Shown here: piece by piece, positions 37,296 through 45,665 of the stretch
Numbering within the stretch: the stretch's first letter is position 1
Layout: each line of letters begins with the position of its first letter
NCBI GenBank assembly: GCA_031286695.1
Contig: JAITTY010000011.1
Location: 186,001 to 250,000 of the forward strand
DNA length: 64,000 bases
Source of the DNA: Sphingobacterium sp.
Lineage (GTDB): Bacteria; Bacteroidota; Bacteroidia; Sphingobacteriales; Sphingobacteriaceae
Direction of reading: 5' to 3'
Made by a program: the position numbers and the translations under genes
Notes under the pieces: model-generated
Seen by the model: the letters and a program-made list of their open reading frames with translations, nothing else
What the model was told of the DNA's origin: nothing
Databases searched by the model: none

Positions 37296-38843
37296 CTAAA
37301 TTTCTTCGTTAGCACTCCTGCTATCTGATGGCTTACTTTCATTTTTCATGCGATCAATAGCAGTAACGACATATTTGTACTGTTGATGCTGTTTGATATC
37401 GTCATCGGTATATTGAAGCTTATCTCCATCGAACGTGATAAAGATGATTTTGCCCGGATCTTTGATGTTCACTTTTTCATCGAGGTTGAACCGATAGATT
37501 ACATAACCATAAGCAGACTCCCCGTCAGTGGCCATATCTGGCTTTTGCCAAAATAAGGTGTTCATTTTGCCGTTGCCCGAATTTTTCACCAGAAGACCAA
37601 ATGGGGCATTGGGTGGGATACTGTCTAACCAGGGCATCGTTGGCGGTAAGGCCGGGGTTCGATACAGGTCATTCCGCATGGAATCCTGCAGTCCAACAAG
37701 ATTGTCCGTGAGTGATTTGGAACTGAAATAAATACTTCCTTCCACATCGTGCTCCTCCCTGAGATGGCGTACCTGTCTCGGTATTTGACTCCGATCTGTC
37801 CAGCCGATCTTATTTTCAGTAACACGATAAGCACCATGACCCACATAAAAGTGCCGGCCATAGGTGTGTTTTTGCCACCAGTCAACTAGGATCTCATATG
37901 CTGCTGCGCGATTTTTGAAAGGAAAGTAGATCTGGGGATTGATATAATCTATCCAGCCTTCCCGCATCCATTTGACACCATCAGCGTACAGTTCCCGGTA
38001 GGCACTTAGGCCACGGGTATCTGAACCATCACTATTATTGTCTTTGTTGTCCCAAACGCCGCAGGGACTAATACCATATTTGACGTAAGGTTTTATCTTT
38101 TTGATGGCAACACCAAGATCGCGCACCAGTACGTTGACATTATTCCGTCGCCAGTCGTCTATTTTCTCGATCCCATTATTATATTGACCAAAGGTAATCT
38201 GATCCGGTACAGGTGTATTTCTGTTATCGGGATAGGGATAAAAATAATCATCGAAATGAATGCCATCTACATCATAGTTTTTGACTACATCCATGATGAC
38301 ATCAATAATATATTTGCGAACTTCTGGAATACCCGGATTGAAGAGCTTCTTGCCAGCATAGGTGAAGAACCACTCGGGGTGACGTTTGGTGATGTGGTCA
38401 TCCGAAAAATGAGCCGGATTTAACGTTGTCGATGCGCGATACGGATTGAACCAGGCATGTAGTTCCATCCCTCTTTTGTGTGCTTCGGTGATTGCAAACT
38501 CCAATGGATCATAAAATGGCGAAGGGGCCAATCCCTGTTTTCCGGTTAAATATCTACTCCATGGTTCTCTGCCCTTCGCGTAAAATGCGTCGGCAGCAGG
38601 ACGTACCTGCAGAATAATCGCATTCAAGCCCGCACTGCGGTGCTGGTCCAGTAAATCTATAAACTCCTGTTTTTGCTGTGCGACATTATTGCCAGCCTTA
38701 ACGGAGGGCCAGTCGATATTACCTATGGTTGCGACCCATACACCACGAAATTCCCGTTTAGGGAGTTGCTGGGAATACGTTCTAATCGAAAATAAACAAA
38801 TAACAATGGTAAAAAAAGAATATAAATATGTTTTTCCCGTCAT
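37296..38843 (-). CDS. Glycoside hydrolase family 10-like (GHL10/DUF187) protein
   Basis: The 515-residue protein has an N-terminal signal/membrane segment (TYLYSFFTIVICLFS), a TIM-barrel of the GHL10 type (FRGVWVATIGNIDWPS, LNAIILQVRPAADAFY, GMELHAWFNPYR, GIHFDDYFYPYP) and a C-terminal fibronectin-like region. These proteins act on cell-wall or envelope polysaccharides; the substrate is not known. The start is the ATG at 38843, because the upstream TTG frame overlaps the -7 box. Confidence 0.88.
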   Translation of the reverse strand: MTGKTYLYSFFTIVICLFSIRTYSQQLPKREFRGVWVATIGNIDWPSVKAGNNVAQQKQEFIDLLDQHRSAGLNAIILQVRPAADAFYAKGREPWSRYLTGKQGLAPSPFYDPLEFAITEAHKRGMELHAWFNPYRASTTLNPAHFSDDHITKRHPEWFFTYAGKKLFNPGIPEVRKYIIDVIMDVVKNYDVDGIHFDDYFYPYPDNRNTPVPDQITFGQYNNGIEKIDDWRRNNVNVLVRDLGVAIKKIKPYVKYGISPCGVWDNKDNNSDGSDTRGLSAYRELYADGVKWMREGWIDYINPQIYFPFKNRAAAYEILVDWWQKHTYGRHFYVGHGAYRVTENKIGWTDRSQIPRQVRHLREEHDVEGSIYFSSKSLTDNLVGLQDSMRNDLYRTPALPPTMPWLDSIPPNAPFGLLVKNSGNGKMNTLFWQKPDMATDGESAYGYVIYRFNLDEKVNIKDPGKIIFITFDGDKLQYTDDDIKQHQQYKYVVTAIDRMKNESKPSDSRSANEEI

Positions 38844-38861
38844 TCTATAAATTATAGCCAA

Positions 38862-38869
38862 CAAAGATA
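38862..38869 (-). promoter_or_regulatory. -7 box of the GHL10 gene
   Basis: TATCTTTG on the minus strand, 18 bp before the ATG at 38843. It rules out the earlier TTG start at 38864. Confidence 0.5.
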
Positions 38870-39058
38870 GGGAAGCATTTCTTACTTTTTCCCTAAAAAA
38901 TGTAAGATGTTTGTTGGATACTTGTTAAAAGAACCTGAGCTTGGTTTTCAAATTGATAATAATGCAAATGCAGGTAACATTGTACTTTATTTGTGCTAAT
39001 TTAGATGCGGTTTTCACAAAAGCAATGGCTTGATCGGCCAACCGCTATATAAAAGATT

Positions 39059-40486
39059 ATGAGCAAAGAACAAATATCCGTTTTTGATATGTTTAAGATT
39101 GGTATCGGCCCCTCGAGTTCGCATACCCTAGGACCTTGGCGTGCAGCCCAGCAATTTACCGCTGTTCTCAAGTCAAAGGGCGTATTGAATGAGGTCGAAC
39201 AGGTCAAAATTTTGCTTTACGGTTCTTTAGCCAAAACTGGCGCAGGACACGGTACTGATATTGCTGTTCTGCTTGGACTGAGCGGCGATGATCCTGTTAC
39301 TTTTGATGTCAATAGAGTGACTCCCAAAGTGGAGCATATCAAGGCTGTTGGTGAACTTGAAGTTGCTGCTGAGCGGACCATCCCATTTTCCTATCAGGAA
39401 GATCTCTTGTTTCTATACACTGAAAGTCTACCTTTTCATCCCAATGCCGTTACGTTTCAGGCTTTCCTATCCAACGGTAAGGCAATTACCGAAACTTATT
39501 ATTCTATAGGTGGCGGTTTTGTGGTGCAGGAAAATGATACGGAAAGTGTCCTGTCGGAAGTGGATTTGCCATTTCCTGTAGATACGGCACATGAACTCTT
39601 GCACTGGACGATGAAAACAGGCCTGAAAATCTCGGAGCTGGTTCTTGAAAATGAATGTGCATGGCGTGAAGAAAGTGAAACCGTAGCCGGAGTATTGAAT
39701 ATCTATAAAACCATACATGAGTGTATTTATCGGGGCTGTCATACCGGCGGAACATTACCCGGCGGATTAAATGTCGAACGTAGAGCCGCCAAGTTAAATA
39801 AAAAGCTCATGCAGGGACGTAGTTATCAAGATTACGAGTCCTGGGTAGCGGCTATTCGTGAGGGAGGTCAAAACTTTCAATATATACTTGACTGGGTAAG
39901 TTGTTTTGCTCTTGCGGTAAATGAGGAGAACGCCTCTTTTGGACGTGTTGTAACAGCACCTACCAATGGAGCCTCAGGCGTTATCCCGGCGGTATTGCAA
40001 TATTATATTACTTTCCACGATGGAATGCGTGAAAATAAAATTATTCAATTTATTCTTACCGCATCCGAGATCGGATCGATATTTAAAAAAAATGCAACCA
40101 TTTCCGCAGCAATGGGAGGCTGTCAGGCCGAGATAGGTGTTTCATCAGCGATGGCAGCCGGTGCGTTGACAGAAGTGCTGGGCGGATCACAGCGTCAGGT
40201 TCTCATGGCAGCCGAGATTGCCATGGAACATCACCTCGGATTAACATGCGATCCAATCGGTGGACTGGTGCAAATTCCTTGTATTGAACGTAACACAATG
40301 GGAGCCATTAAAGCCATTACTGCAGCACAATTGGCATTGCAATCGAACCCGGATAAAGCAAAAGTGAGCCTAGATACAGTAGTTAAAACCATGTGGGAGA
40401 CCGCATTGGATATGAATGCTAAATATAAAGAAACAGCAGACGGTGGACTTGCCGTCAATATTCCATTGAGTTTGCCGGAATGTTAA
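39059..40486 (+). CDS. sdaA: L-serine ammonia-lyase, single-chain iron-sulfur type
   Basis: Converts L-serine to pyruvate and ammonia. The 475-residue protein has the N-terminal FKIGIGPSSSHTLGPWRA motif of the beta domain and the catalytic domain with [4Fe-4S] cysteines (GGCQAEIG, LTCDPIGGLVQIPCIERN). It is transcribed alone, unlinked to serine synthesis genes. Its start ATG matches the family N-terminus. Confidence 0.96.
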   Translation: MSKEQISVFDMFKIGIGPSSSHTLGPWRAAQQFTAVLKSKGVLNEVEQVKILLYGSLAKTGAGHGTDIAVLLGLSGDDPVTFDVNRVTPKVEHIKAVGELEVAAERTIPFSYQEDLLFLYTESLPFHPNAVTFQAFLSNGKAITETYYSIGGGFVVQENDTESVLSEVDLPFPVDTAHELLHWTMKTGLKISELVLENECAWREESETVAGVLNIYKTIHECIYRGCHTGGTLPGGLNVERRAAKLNKKLMQGRSYQDYESWVAAIREGGQNFQYILDWVSCFALAVNEENASFGRVVTAPTNGASGVIPAVLQYYITFHDGMRENKIIQFILTASEIGSIFKKNATISAAMGGCQAEIGVSSAMAAGALTEVLGGSQRQVLMAAEIAMEHHLGLTCDPIGGLVQIPCIERNTMGAIKAITAAQLALQSNPDKAKVSLDTVVKTMWETALDMNAKYKETADGGLAVNIPLSLPEC

Positions 40487-40562
40487 TGAATGTCGGAGTT
40501 TTCTTGTTTTTCGTATCTTTGACGCGGTAAAATAGATATATTCTTTTAAATAGCGTAAACGA

Positions 40563-41375
40563 ATGAAATATTGTGCAATCGCCTCCGGAAGTAATGGAAA
40601 CTGCTATTATGTCGCTAAAGATGATTCTGCTATCTTGATAGACGCTGGAATCAATAGCAAACATATACACCTTCGGATGTATAATCTGGGGCTTTTACCG
40701 ACTCAGATCAAAGCAATTTTCATTACCCATGAACATTCTGATCATATCAGAGGCCTCTCAGTATTTGCCAAAAAATATAATCTACCAGTTTATATTACCA
40801 AGGGGAGTTACGACGGTACCCGATTGCATCTTCCGCCCCATTTAGTTCATATAATCTCTCCGGACGAAGTTGTTGAAATTGGAGGTCTCAAGGTGTATGG
40901 TATTCCCAAATTTCACGATGCCAAAGAACCCTGTAGTTTTCTGGTTTCAGACGGAACATACAATATTGGGGTGCTTACAGATATTGGGCGACCTTGCGAA
41001 AATGTACAGCATGTTATTCAGCATTCGGATGTATTGCTTCTGGAATCAAATTATGATGAGGAGATGTTGCGTACAGGACGCTATTCATATTTCCTAAAAA
41101 ATCGGATCAGCAGTGGTTGGGGACACCTTTCAAATCGTGTTGCCGTCGAACTGTTTAACGCCTATAAAACCGATCGCCTTAAACATCTTATCCTAACTCA
41201 CCTCTCCGGCGAAAATAATACAGTCGATCTGGTACAGCAAACTTTCGAGCCGCACTGCGAACGTATCCAGCTTCATGTCGCGACACGTTACCAGGAAACG
41301 GAATTATTCGACCTGAAACTTGTGCTAGAGAATCATGTAACAACTTTTTCAATCCCTTCTGCACTCTCTTCCTAG
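40563..41375 (+). CDS. MBL-fold metallo-hydrolase (YycJ/WalJ-like)
   Basis: The 270-residue protein has the metallo-beta-lactamase motifs THEHSDH (zinc ligands), a later PKFHDA histidine, TDIGRP and LTHLSGENN. The N-terminal CAIASGSNGNCYYV is typical of the YycJ subfamily, linked in Firmicutes to cell-wall or DNA processing. A TATCTTTG -7 box lies at 40514-40521. It precedes the iron operon but has its own transcript direction and no shared promoter. Confidence 0.88.
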   Translation: MKYCAIASGSNGNCYYVAKDDSAILIDAGINSKHIHLRMYNLGLLPTQIKAIFITHEHSDHIRGLSVFAKKYNLPVYITKGSYDGTRLHLPPHLVHIISPDEVVEIGGLKVYGIPKFHDAKEPCSFLVSDGTYNIGVLTDIGRPCENVQHVIQHSDVLLLESNYDEEMLRTGRYSYFLKNRISSGWGHLSNRVAVELFNAYKTDRLKHLILTHLSGENNTVDLVQQTFEPHCERIQLHVATRYQETELFDLKLVLENHVTTFSIPSALSS

Positions 41376-41447
41376 CTTACAACGCTCTTTGTGCTCGCCT
41401 TATCTATGAAATGAGAGCGTAAGAATACTGTAAAATAAAAAAATTAG

Positions 41448-41502
41448 TTGATTTAAAAAGATTTCCTGTTATATTTGCTTTGTTTTTAATCAGTCTAAAT
41501 AA
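41448..41502 (+). promoter_or_regulatory. Iron-operon promoter with downstream operator
   Basis: TTG (41448-41450), 19-bp spacer, TATATTTG (41470-41477), then TAATCAGTCTAAATAA (41487-41502). The layout and the operator (15 of 16 bases) match the promoter at 20695-20751. A Fur- or DtxR-type iron repressor is the obvious candidate given the operon it controls. Confidence 0.7.
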
Positions 41503-41631
41503 CACAGCATGTGTTTACTTGGACAAAAGGAAACAAAAACACCATGCAATAGACGGCAATCTATTACATGGCGTAAGTCTACATACAGCGGCAACTGGAT
41601 GTAGATGACTGAAACAGCACGCTGTGTCAGT
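41501..41631 (+). promoter_or_regulatory. Structured 5-prime leader of the iron operon
   Basis: Part of a 387-bp gap. AACACA-GCA-TGTGTT folds at 41501-41515. Then three hairpins follow in a row: B 41542-41571 (5 bp, C-A mismatch, 6 bp, loop CGGCAA), C 41579-41604 (6 bp, A-G mismatch, 3 bp, loop CGGCAA), D 41608-41631 (5 bp, A-G mismatch, 4 bp, loop CACG). CCATG of hairpin B can instead pair with CATGTG at 41508-41513. From 41632 to the start codon at 41763 I see no strong structure. No cobalamin-box or other known riboswitch core was recognised. Confidence 0.6.
41509..41604 (+). CDS. Possible 31-residue leader peptide
   Basis: A frame beginning MCLLGQKETKTPCNRRQ runs through hairpins B and C and stops at TAG (41602-41604), directly before the next ATG. 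Starting seven bases after the operator, it would be the first frame on the message. No family and no clear ribosome site. It may be a regulatory upstream frame, or accidental within a structured leader. Confidence 0.3.
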   Translation: MCLLGQKETKTPCNRRQSITWRKSTYSGNWM

Positions 41632-41727
41632 TACTCCCGATATACGATATGGAAGAACTTGCAAGATAACGAATTTTATTATTTTATTCGTTCTAGAGCT
41701 CGCTTAAACCAGCAAATTCTCCCATAA
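41605..41727 (+). CDS. Possible second 40-residue leader frame
   Basis: Begins MTETARCVSYSRYTIW immediately after the TAG of the 31-residue frame and in the same phase, so read-through of one amber codon would join both into a 72-residue product. It ends 35 bp before the DUF4198 gene. No homologue recognised. Confidence 0.25.
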   Translation: MTETARCVSYSRYTIWKNLQDNEFYYFIRSRARLNQQILP

Positions 41728-41762
41728 TAAGTTGAAGAAAACTAAACATCAATCAACATATT

Positions 41763-42479
41763 ATGAAAATTTTAATTTCATTTTTTACATTTCTTGCGGT
41801 ATTAATGTGCAGTAATACCGGTCATGCACATGCCCTTTGGATTGAATCATCTTCTTATGGGACACTAAACCAAGCCCATGAAGTCAAAGTATATTACGGT
41901 GAGTTTGCAACCAATGAGAGAGATCAGGTCGATAAATGGTACTCCGACGTAAAGGACTTCTCGTTAATGTTGCATGCTCCAGGAAATGAACCTGTCAAGC
42001 TTCAGTTGACGAATAAAGGCGATCACTTTAGCGGTTCATTTCAACCTATAGCAGCAGGAACCTATTTTCTATCTATTGTTAAAGCACCTAAAGATCTAGG
42101 TGGTAAAACGAAGTATGAATTTTCTTCCTTAGTACCTGTTGTCGTCGGAAAATCTGCAACACTAGATTATAAAGACGTGAAAAACCCATTGCAGATTGAG
42201 TTACTTGGTGCAGCCAACGCAAAAAAAGGACAAAGCGTACAAGCAAAGATCACCAGCTTCGGCAAAGTTGTGCCTCAGGCCAAAGTTTCTGTTTTTTCGG
42301 CGACTGGTTGGGGAAAAGAGTTTGTTGCTGACGAGAATGGTATCCTAACATTTGATGCGATCTGGTCGGGCCCATACGTTTTGGAAGCAAGTACGTTTGC
42401 TGAGAAAGCAGGTGAACATGAAGGAAAACCTTATGCTTCGGCATGGCAGGGAAGTACGACTTTCGTTACGATAAAATAG
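41763..42479 (+). CDS. DUF4198-type exported protein of the iron operon
   Basis: The 238-residue protein has a signal peptide (through SNTGHAHA) followed by HALWIESS, the metal-binding-like N-terminus typical of DUF4198, and two beta-sandwich regions. Such periplasmic proteins accompany metal or siderophore uptake systems. It is first in the operon behind the leader described at 41501, with the receptor 114 bp downstream. Confidence 0.82.
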   Translation: MKILISFFTFLAVLMCSNTGHAHALWIESSSYGTLNQAHEVKVYYGEFATNERDQVDKWYSDVKDFSLMLHAPGNEPVKLQLTNKGDHFSGSFQPIAAGTYFLSIVKAPKDLGGKTKYEFSSLVPVVVGKSATLDYKDVKNPLQIELLGAANAKKGQSVQAKITSFGKVVPQAKVSVFSATGWGKEFVADENGILTFDAIWSGPYVLEASTFAEKAGEHEGKPYASAWQGSTTFVTIK

Positions 42480-42593
42480 CGCGGGTTATAACTCCGACTG
42501 AAAATAATAGGGATCCATTTGAAACATGGGAAACAACAATGGATCCCAATACAAAGAATATCTACTATAAAAAACATCTACCATACTACATTC

Positions 42594-45008
42594 ATGAATA
42601 AAACTTTATCCTTTCTAGCCATTCCTATGATTAGTTCGATTTTTTCTGTTGCACAGGCACAGACGAACAAAGTAATTGAAGGAATACTTATCAATGAAAA
42701 ATCCGAACCTATCACAGGAGCAACAGTAAAATTAACCAATACCGGTGTGACCACCAGCACAGATAGTGAGGGGCATTTCACTTTTCATAAGCTTTCATCC
42801 AAAACCTATCATATCGAGATTAAAGCGATCGGTTATGGTAAGCACACGATGGAAGTGAACGTAACAGATGAGACAACAAACCTTGGCCCCATCATCTTAA
42901 AAGACCAATCGCAAGCCATCGACGAAGTTGCGGTTTATGGTAAATACTATGAGCATTATAAGTTTGACAGTATTTCCGGATCTTTACGCCTTAAAACACC
43001 AATCTTAGAATTGCCTCAAAACATCCAGGTTATTTCATCAGACCTGATGGCAGATCAACAGGTTTTCGACATTGTTGACGGTATTACGCGTAATATCAGT
43101 GGAGCTACACGCCAAGGACACTGGGACAATCAGTATGCGAATATCCGTATGCGTGGCTCTAAGATCCCAGCTTTCCGTAACGGGATGAATATCGAAGCTT
43201 CTTGGGGGCCTACAGCCGAAGATGCGAGTATGATCGAGCGGATCGAGTTTGTAAAGGGACCTGCGGGTTTTATGCTTGCGAATGGTGAACCTGGGGGATT
43301 TTATAATGTCGTTACCAAGAAGCCGACAGGCAATACCAAAGGGTCTGTGACGCTGAATACAGGTAGTTTTAGTACGTATCGTGCTGCTCTTGATTTAGAT
43401 GGTAAATTAAGGAAAGATGGTAAGTTACTTTACCGCCTTAATGTAGCTGGTCAACAGAAAGATTTCTATACAAAATATAACTATAGTGACCGTGTTGTAA
43501 TTGCTCCTGTCGTGACTTACAAGATGGATTCACTGACTTCATTGACATTTGAATATACCTATCAAGGTTCTACATACTTGTCAAACGGTAACTATGCCTT
43601 TTCGCCAAAAGGATTCGCCGATCCAGGTATTTCAAATGATTTTTTCGCAGGAGATCCTTCATTTGCGCCAAATAAAATCAAAGATCATAGTGCATACGTA
43701 TATTTTGATCGAAAACTAAATTCCAAATGGAATTTCCATGGGCAGCTTGCTTATTTTAATTTTAATATGATCGCTACCAGTTCGTGGGTGGGTGCGATGC
43801 GTGCCAACGGTGATATGTCTCGAACCTATAATATGGCTGATGAAGCTGGGGAAAACAAATTTGGCCAATTCTCCTTTACAGGAGAGGAATATACGGGCAG
43901 CGTTCGTCATCGTATCTTGGCGGGTGCTGACTTTGGTACTAAAAAATTCTGGGGTGATTTTGATGTATTGGCAACAGATTCATTGGTGACAAAGCCATTG
44001 AATGTATATAATCCTGTTTATGGGATTAAGAAAGAAGCAATACCTAATCCCGACAGGTCTAAAAGTATTAAAGTAAGGGCCGGGGGACAAAATTATGTGA
44101 ACTCTGTATCGTATTCGTCTTTTTATGTACATGATGAGATGGCATTTTTGGAAGAAAAACTACGTCTGTCTTTAGGCTTACGCTATACGATAGCCGAAAC
44201 TGTAGGGAAAACCGCTGTAGCAGATCGGACAGATAAAGCATTTACACCACGTGTCGGATTAAGTTATTCCATAGACAAATCAACAAGTGTATATGGATTA
44301 TTTGACCAGTCTTTTGTTCCACAAGCAGGTACTGATTGGGAAGGAAATGCTTTTAAGCCAGTCAGAGGTAATGATCTTGAGGCGGGTATTAAAAAAGAGT
44401 GGGGTGGAGGAAGATGGATTTCTACATTGAGTGCCTACCAGATCAAACGTAAGAATGCTTTAACAGATGATCTTGACCATCCAGTTGCAGGTGGTAATAG
44501 TTTCTTTAAAATCGCTCTTGGTGAAACAACAAGTAAGGGAATAGAGTTCGATATTACCGGTGAAATTGTTAAGGGATTAAATGTTAACGCAAACTATGCA
44601 TTGACAGATTCCAAAATATCGAAAGATGGAAAAGAAGAAAATATCGGAAATATCACACCGAATACAGCTAAACACACTGCGAATGCTTGGTTAACCTACC
44701 GTTTGCAACAAGGGCCACTGAAAGGACTAGGCTTAACAGGTAGCGTTCAAGGTATGTTTGACCGTGCTATAGGAACGACAAAAGAAAGTAACTTTAAGAA
44801 TTATATAAGAACGGATGGTGGTATCAGCTATCAAAGTGGAAAATATAGTATCTCTCTTATGGTGAATAACTTGTTGGATAACCGGAAGCTGCTGACCTCA
44901 GGTTCGACAACAGCAAAAAATGCAAGTGTTCCAGAAAGTGTTAGTTACTACACCTATATCGTAGAAGCTAGACGTAATTTCCGCATGGGGGTTACCTATA
45001 AGTTTTAG
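42594..45008 (+). CDS. TonB-dependent siderophore receptor
   Basis: The 804-residue protein has a signal peptide (to VAQAQ), a carboxypeptidase-like beta-sandwich (about 25-105), a plug domain (LPQNIQVISSDLM, YANIRMRGSKI, RIEFVKGPAGFMLANGEPGG, VVTKKPT) typical of the siderophore class, and a 22-strand-type barrel ending in the aromatic terminus MGVTYKF. It imports ferric siderophore across the outer membrane. A frame extends 25 codons upstream, but the signal peptide fixes the ATG at 42594. Confidence 0.94.
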   Translation: MNKTLSFLAIPMISSIFSVAQAQTNKVIEGILINEKSEPITGATVKLTNTGVTTSTDSEGHFTFHKLSSKTYHIEIKAIGYGKHTMEVNVTDETTNLGPIILKDQSQAIDEVAVYGKYYEHYKFDSISGSLRLKTPILELPQNIQVISSDLMADQQVFDIVDGITRNISGATRQGHWDNQYANIRMRGSKIPAFRNGMNIEASWGPTAEDASMIERIEFVKGPAGFMLANGEPGGFYNVVTKKPTGNTKGSVTLNTGSFSTYRAALDLDGKLRKDGKLLYRLNVAGQQKDFYTKYNYSDRVVIAPVVTYKMDSLTSLTFEYTYQGSTYLSNGNYAFSPKGFADPGISNDFFAGDPSFAPNKIKDHSAYVYFDRKLNSKWNFHGQLAYFNFNMIATSSWVGAMRANGDMSRTYNMADEAGENKFGQFSFTGEEYTGSVRHRILAGADFGTKKFWGDFDVLATDSLVTKPLNVYNPVYGIKKEAIPNPDRSKSIKVRAGGQNYVNSVSYSSFYVHDEMAFLEEKLRLSLGLRYTIAETVGKTAVADRTDKAFTPRVGLSYSIDKSTSVYGLFDQSFVPQAGTDWEGNAFKPVRGNDLEAGIKKEWGGGRWISTLSAYQIKRKNALTDDLDHPVAGGNSFFKIALGETTSKGIEFDITGEIVKGLNVNANYALTDSKISKDGKEENIGNITPNTAKHTANAWLTYRLQQGPLKGLGLTGSVQGMFDRAIGTTKESNFKNYIRTDGGISYQSGKYSISLMVNNLLDNRKLLTSGSTTAKNASVPESVSYYTYIVEARRNFRMGVTYKF

Positions 45009-45037
45009 GGAAAGAATCTAGATAAATTATAGAATCA

Positions 45038-45370
45038 ATGTATAGTACACTACTGATCCTTATACTCTTTGGGGCATACCTTTTTTACAATACGAGCAAA
45101 AAGGTGAAATTTGGCCCCCGACCGCAATGGCTTGAAAAATTGTGCGCACAAACTAAGTTTGTGCGCACTTTGAGCATCTTATTGCTGCTCTTTCCATTTG
45201 GAGCTGTTCTTTATCTGCAAGGATTTGGAGCGGGCTTTTTTGCTTTTTTTGCCTATTTCATGTGCATGATGTGCATTGTGGTCTTATTGAATCCTTATCG
45301 CTATTTCAAACTGTACCCAATTGTGGGATTGTATGTATTTAGCCTTTGTGTTGAACTATTGATTTCTTAA
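45038..45370 (+). CDS. Small membrane protein of the iron operon, 110 residues
   Basis: Three to four hydrophobic helices (about 1-17, 43-62, 64-84, 90-108) with a short basic loop (KKVKFGPRPQWLEK). In Proteobacteria PepSY iron operons carry small membrane proteins in the same position (DUF3325/DUF3649 types); this looks like an analogue, but I cannot prove homology. It is tightly packed between receptor (29 bp) and next gene (10 bp). Confidence 0.78.
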   Translation: MYSTLLILILFGAYLFYNTSKKVKFGPRPQWLEKLCAQTKFVRTLSILLLLFPFGAVLYLQGFGAGFFAFFAYFMCMMCIVVLLNPYRYFKLYPIVGLYVFSLCVELLIS

Positions 45371-45380
45371 CCGATTAAAT

Positions 45381-45659
45381 ATGCCTGCTAATAAAAAATA
45401 CCTCAGTACGCCCTTTCAGCGATTCCTGAAAATTACAGCCGGATTTATCGGTGGTTATGTCGTCATGCTCGCATTTCATGTCTTGGTCACACATATTTTT
45501 GATAAAAAAGATGTTGTTGTAACGGCTTCCTTCACCGGTTATCTCTTATGGGCGGTGCTGCTGTTGTTGGCCTTCCTTGCAAAGAACGGATGGAAAATAT
45601 GGGGAATATATTTACTCTTGGCGGCAGCTTTCGCCCTGCCCTATTTCTTCAAAATGTAA
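45381..45659 (+). CDS. Small membrane protein of the iron operon, 92 residues
   Basis: Three hydrophobic helices (about 14-36, 48-64, 69-90) after a basic N-terminus MPANKKYLSTPFQRFLK. Position and topology resemble the DUF3649 proteins next to PepSY genes in Proteobacteria; assignment is tentative. Its stop lies 6 bp before the PepSY gene. Confidence 0.78.
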   Translation: MPANKKYLSTPFQRFLKITAGFIGGYVVMLAFHVLVTHIFDKKDVVVTASFTGYLLWAVLLLLAFLAKNGWKIWGIYLLLAAAFALPYFFKM

Positions 45660-45665
45660 TTGATT

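Noticed and set aside
41501..41762. Cobalamin riboswitch in front of the TonB receptor operon
   Set aside because: I see no B12-box or other conserved core; the hairpins have a different layout.
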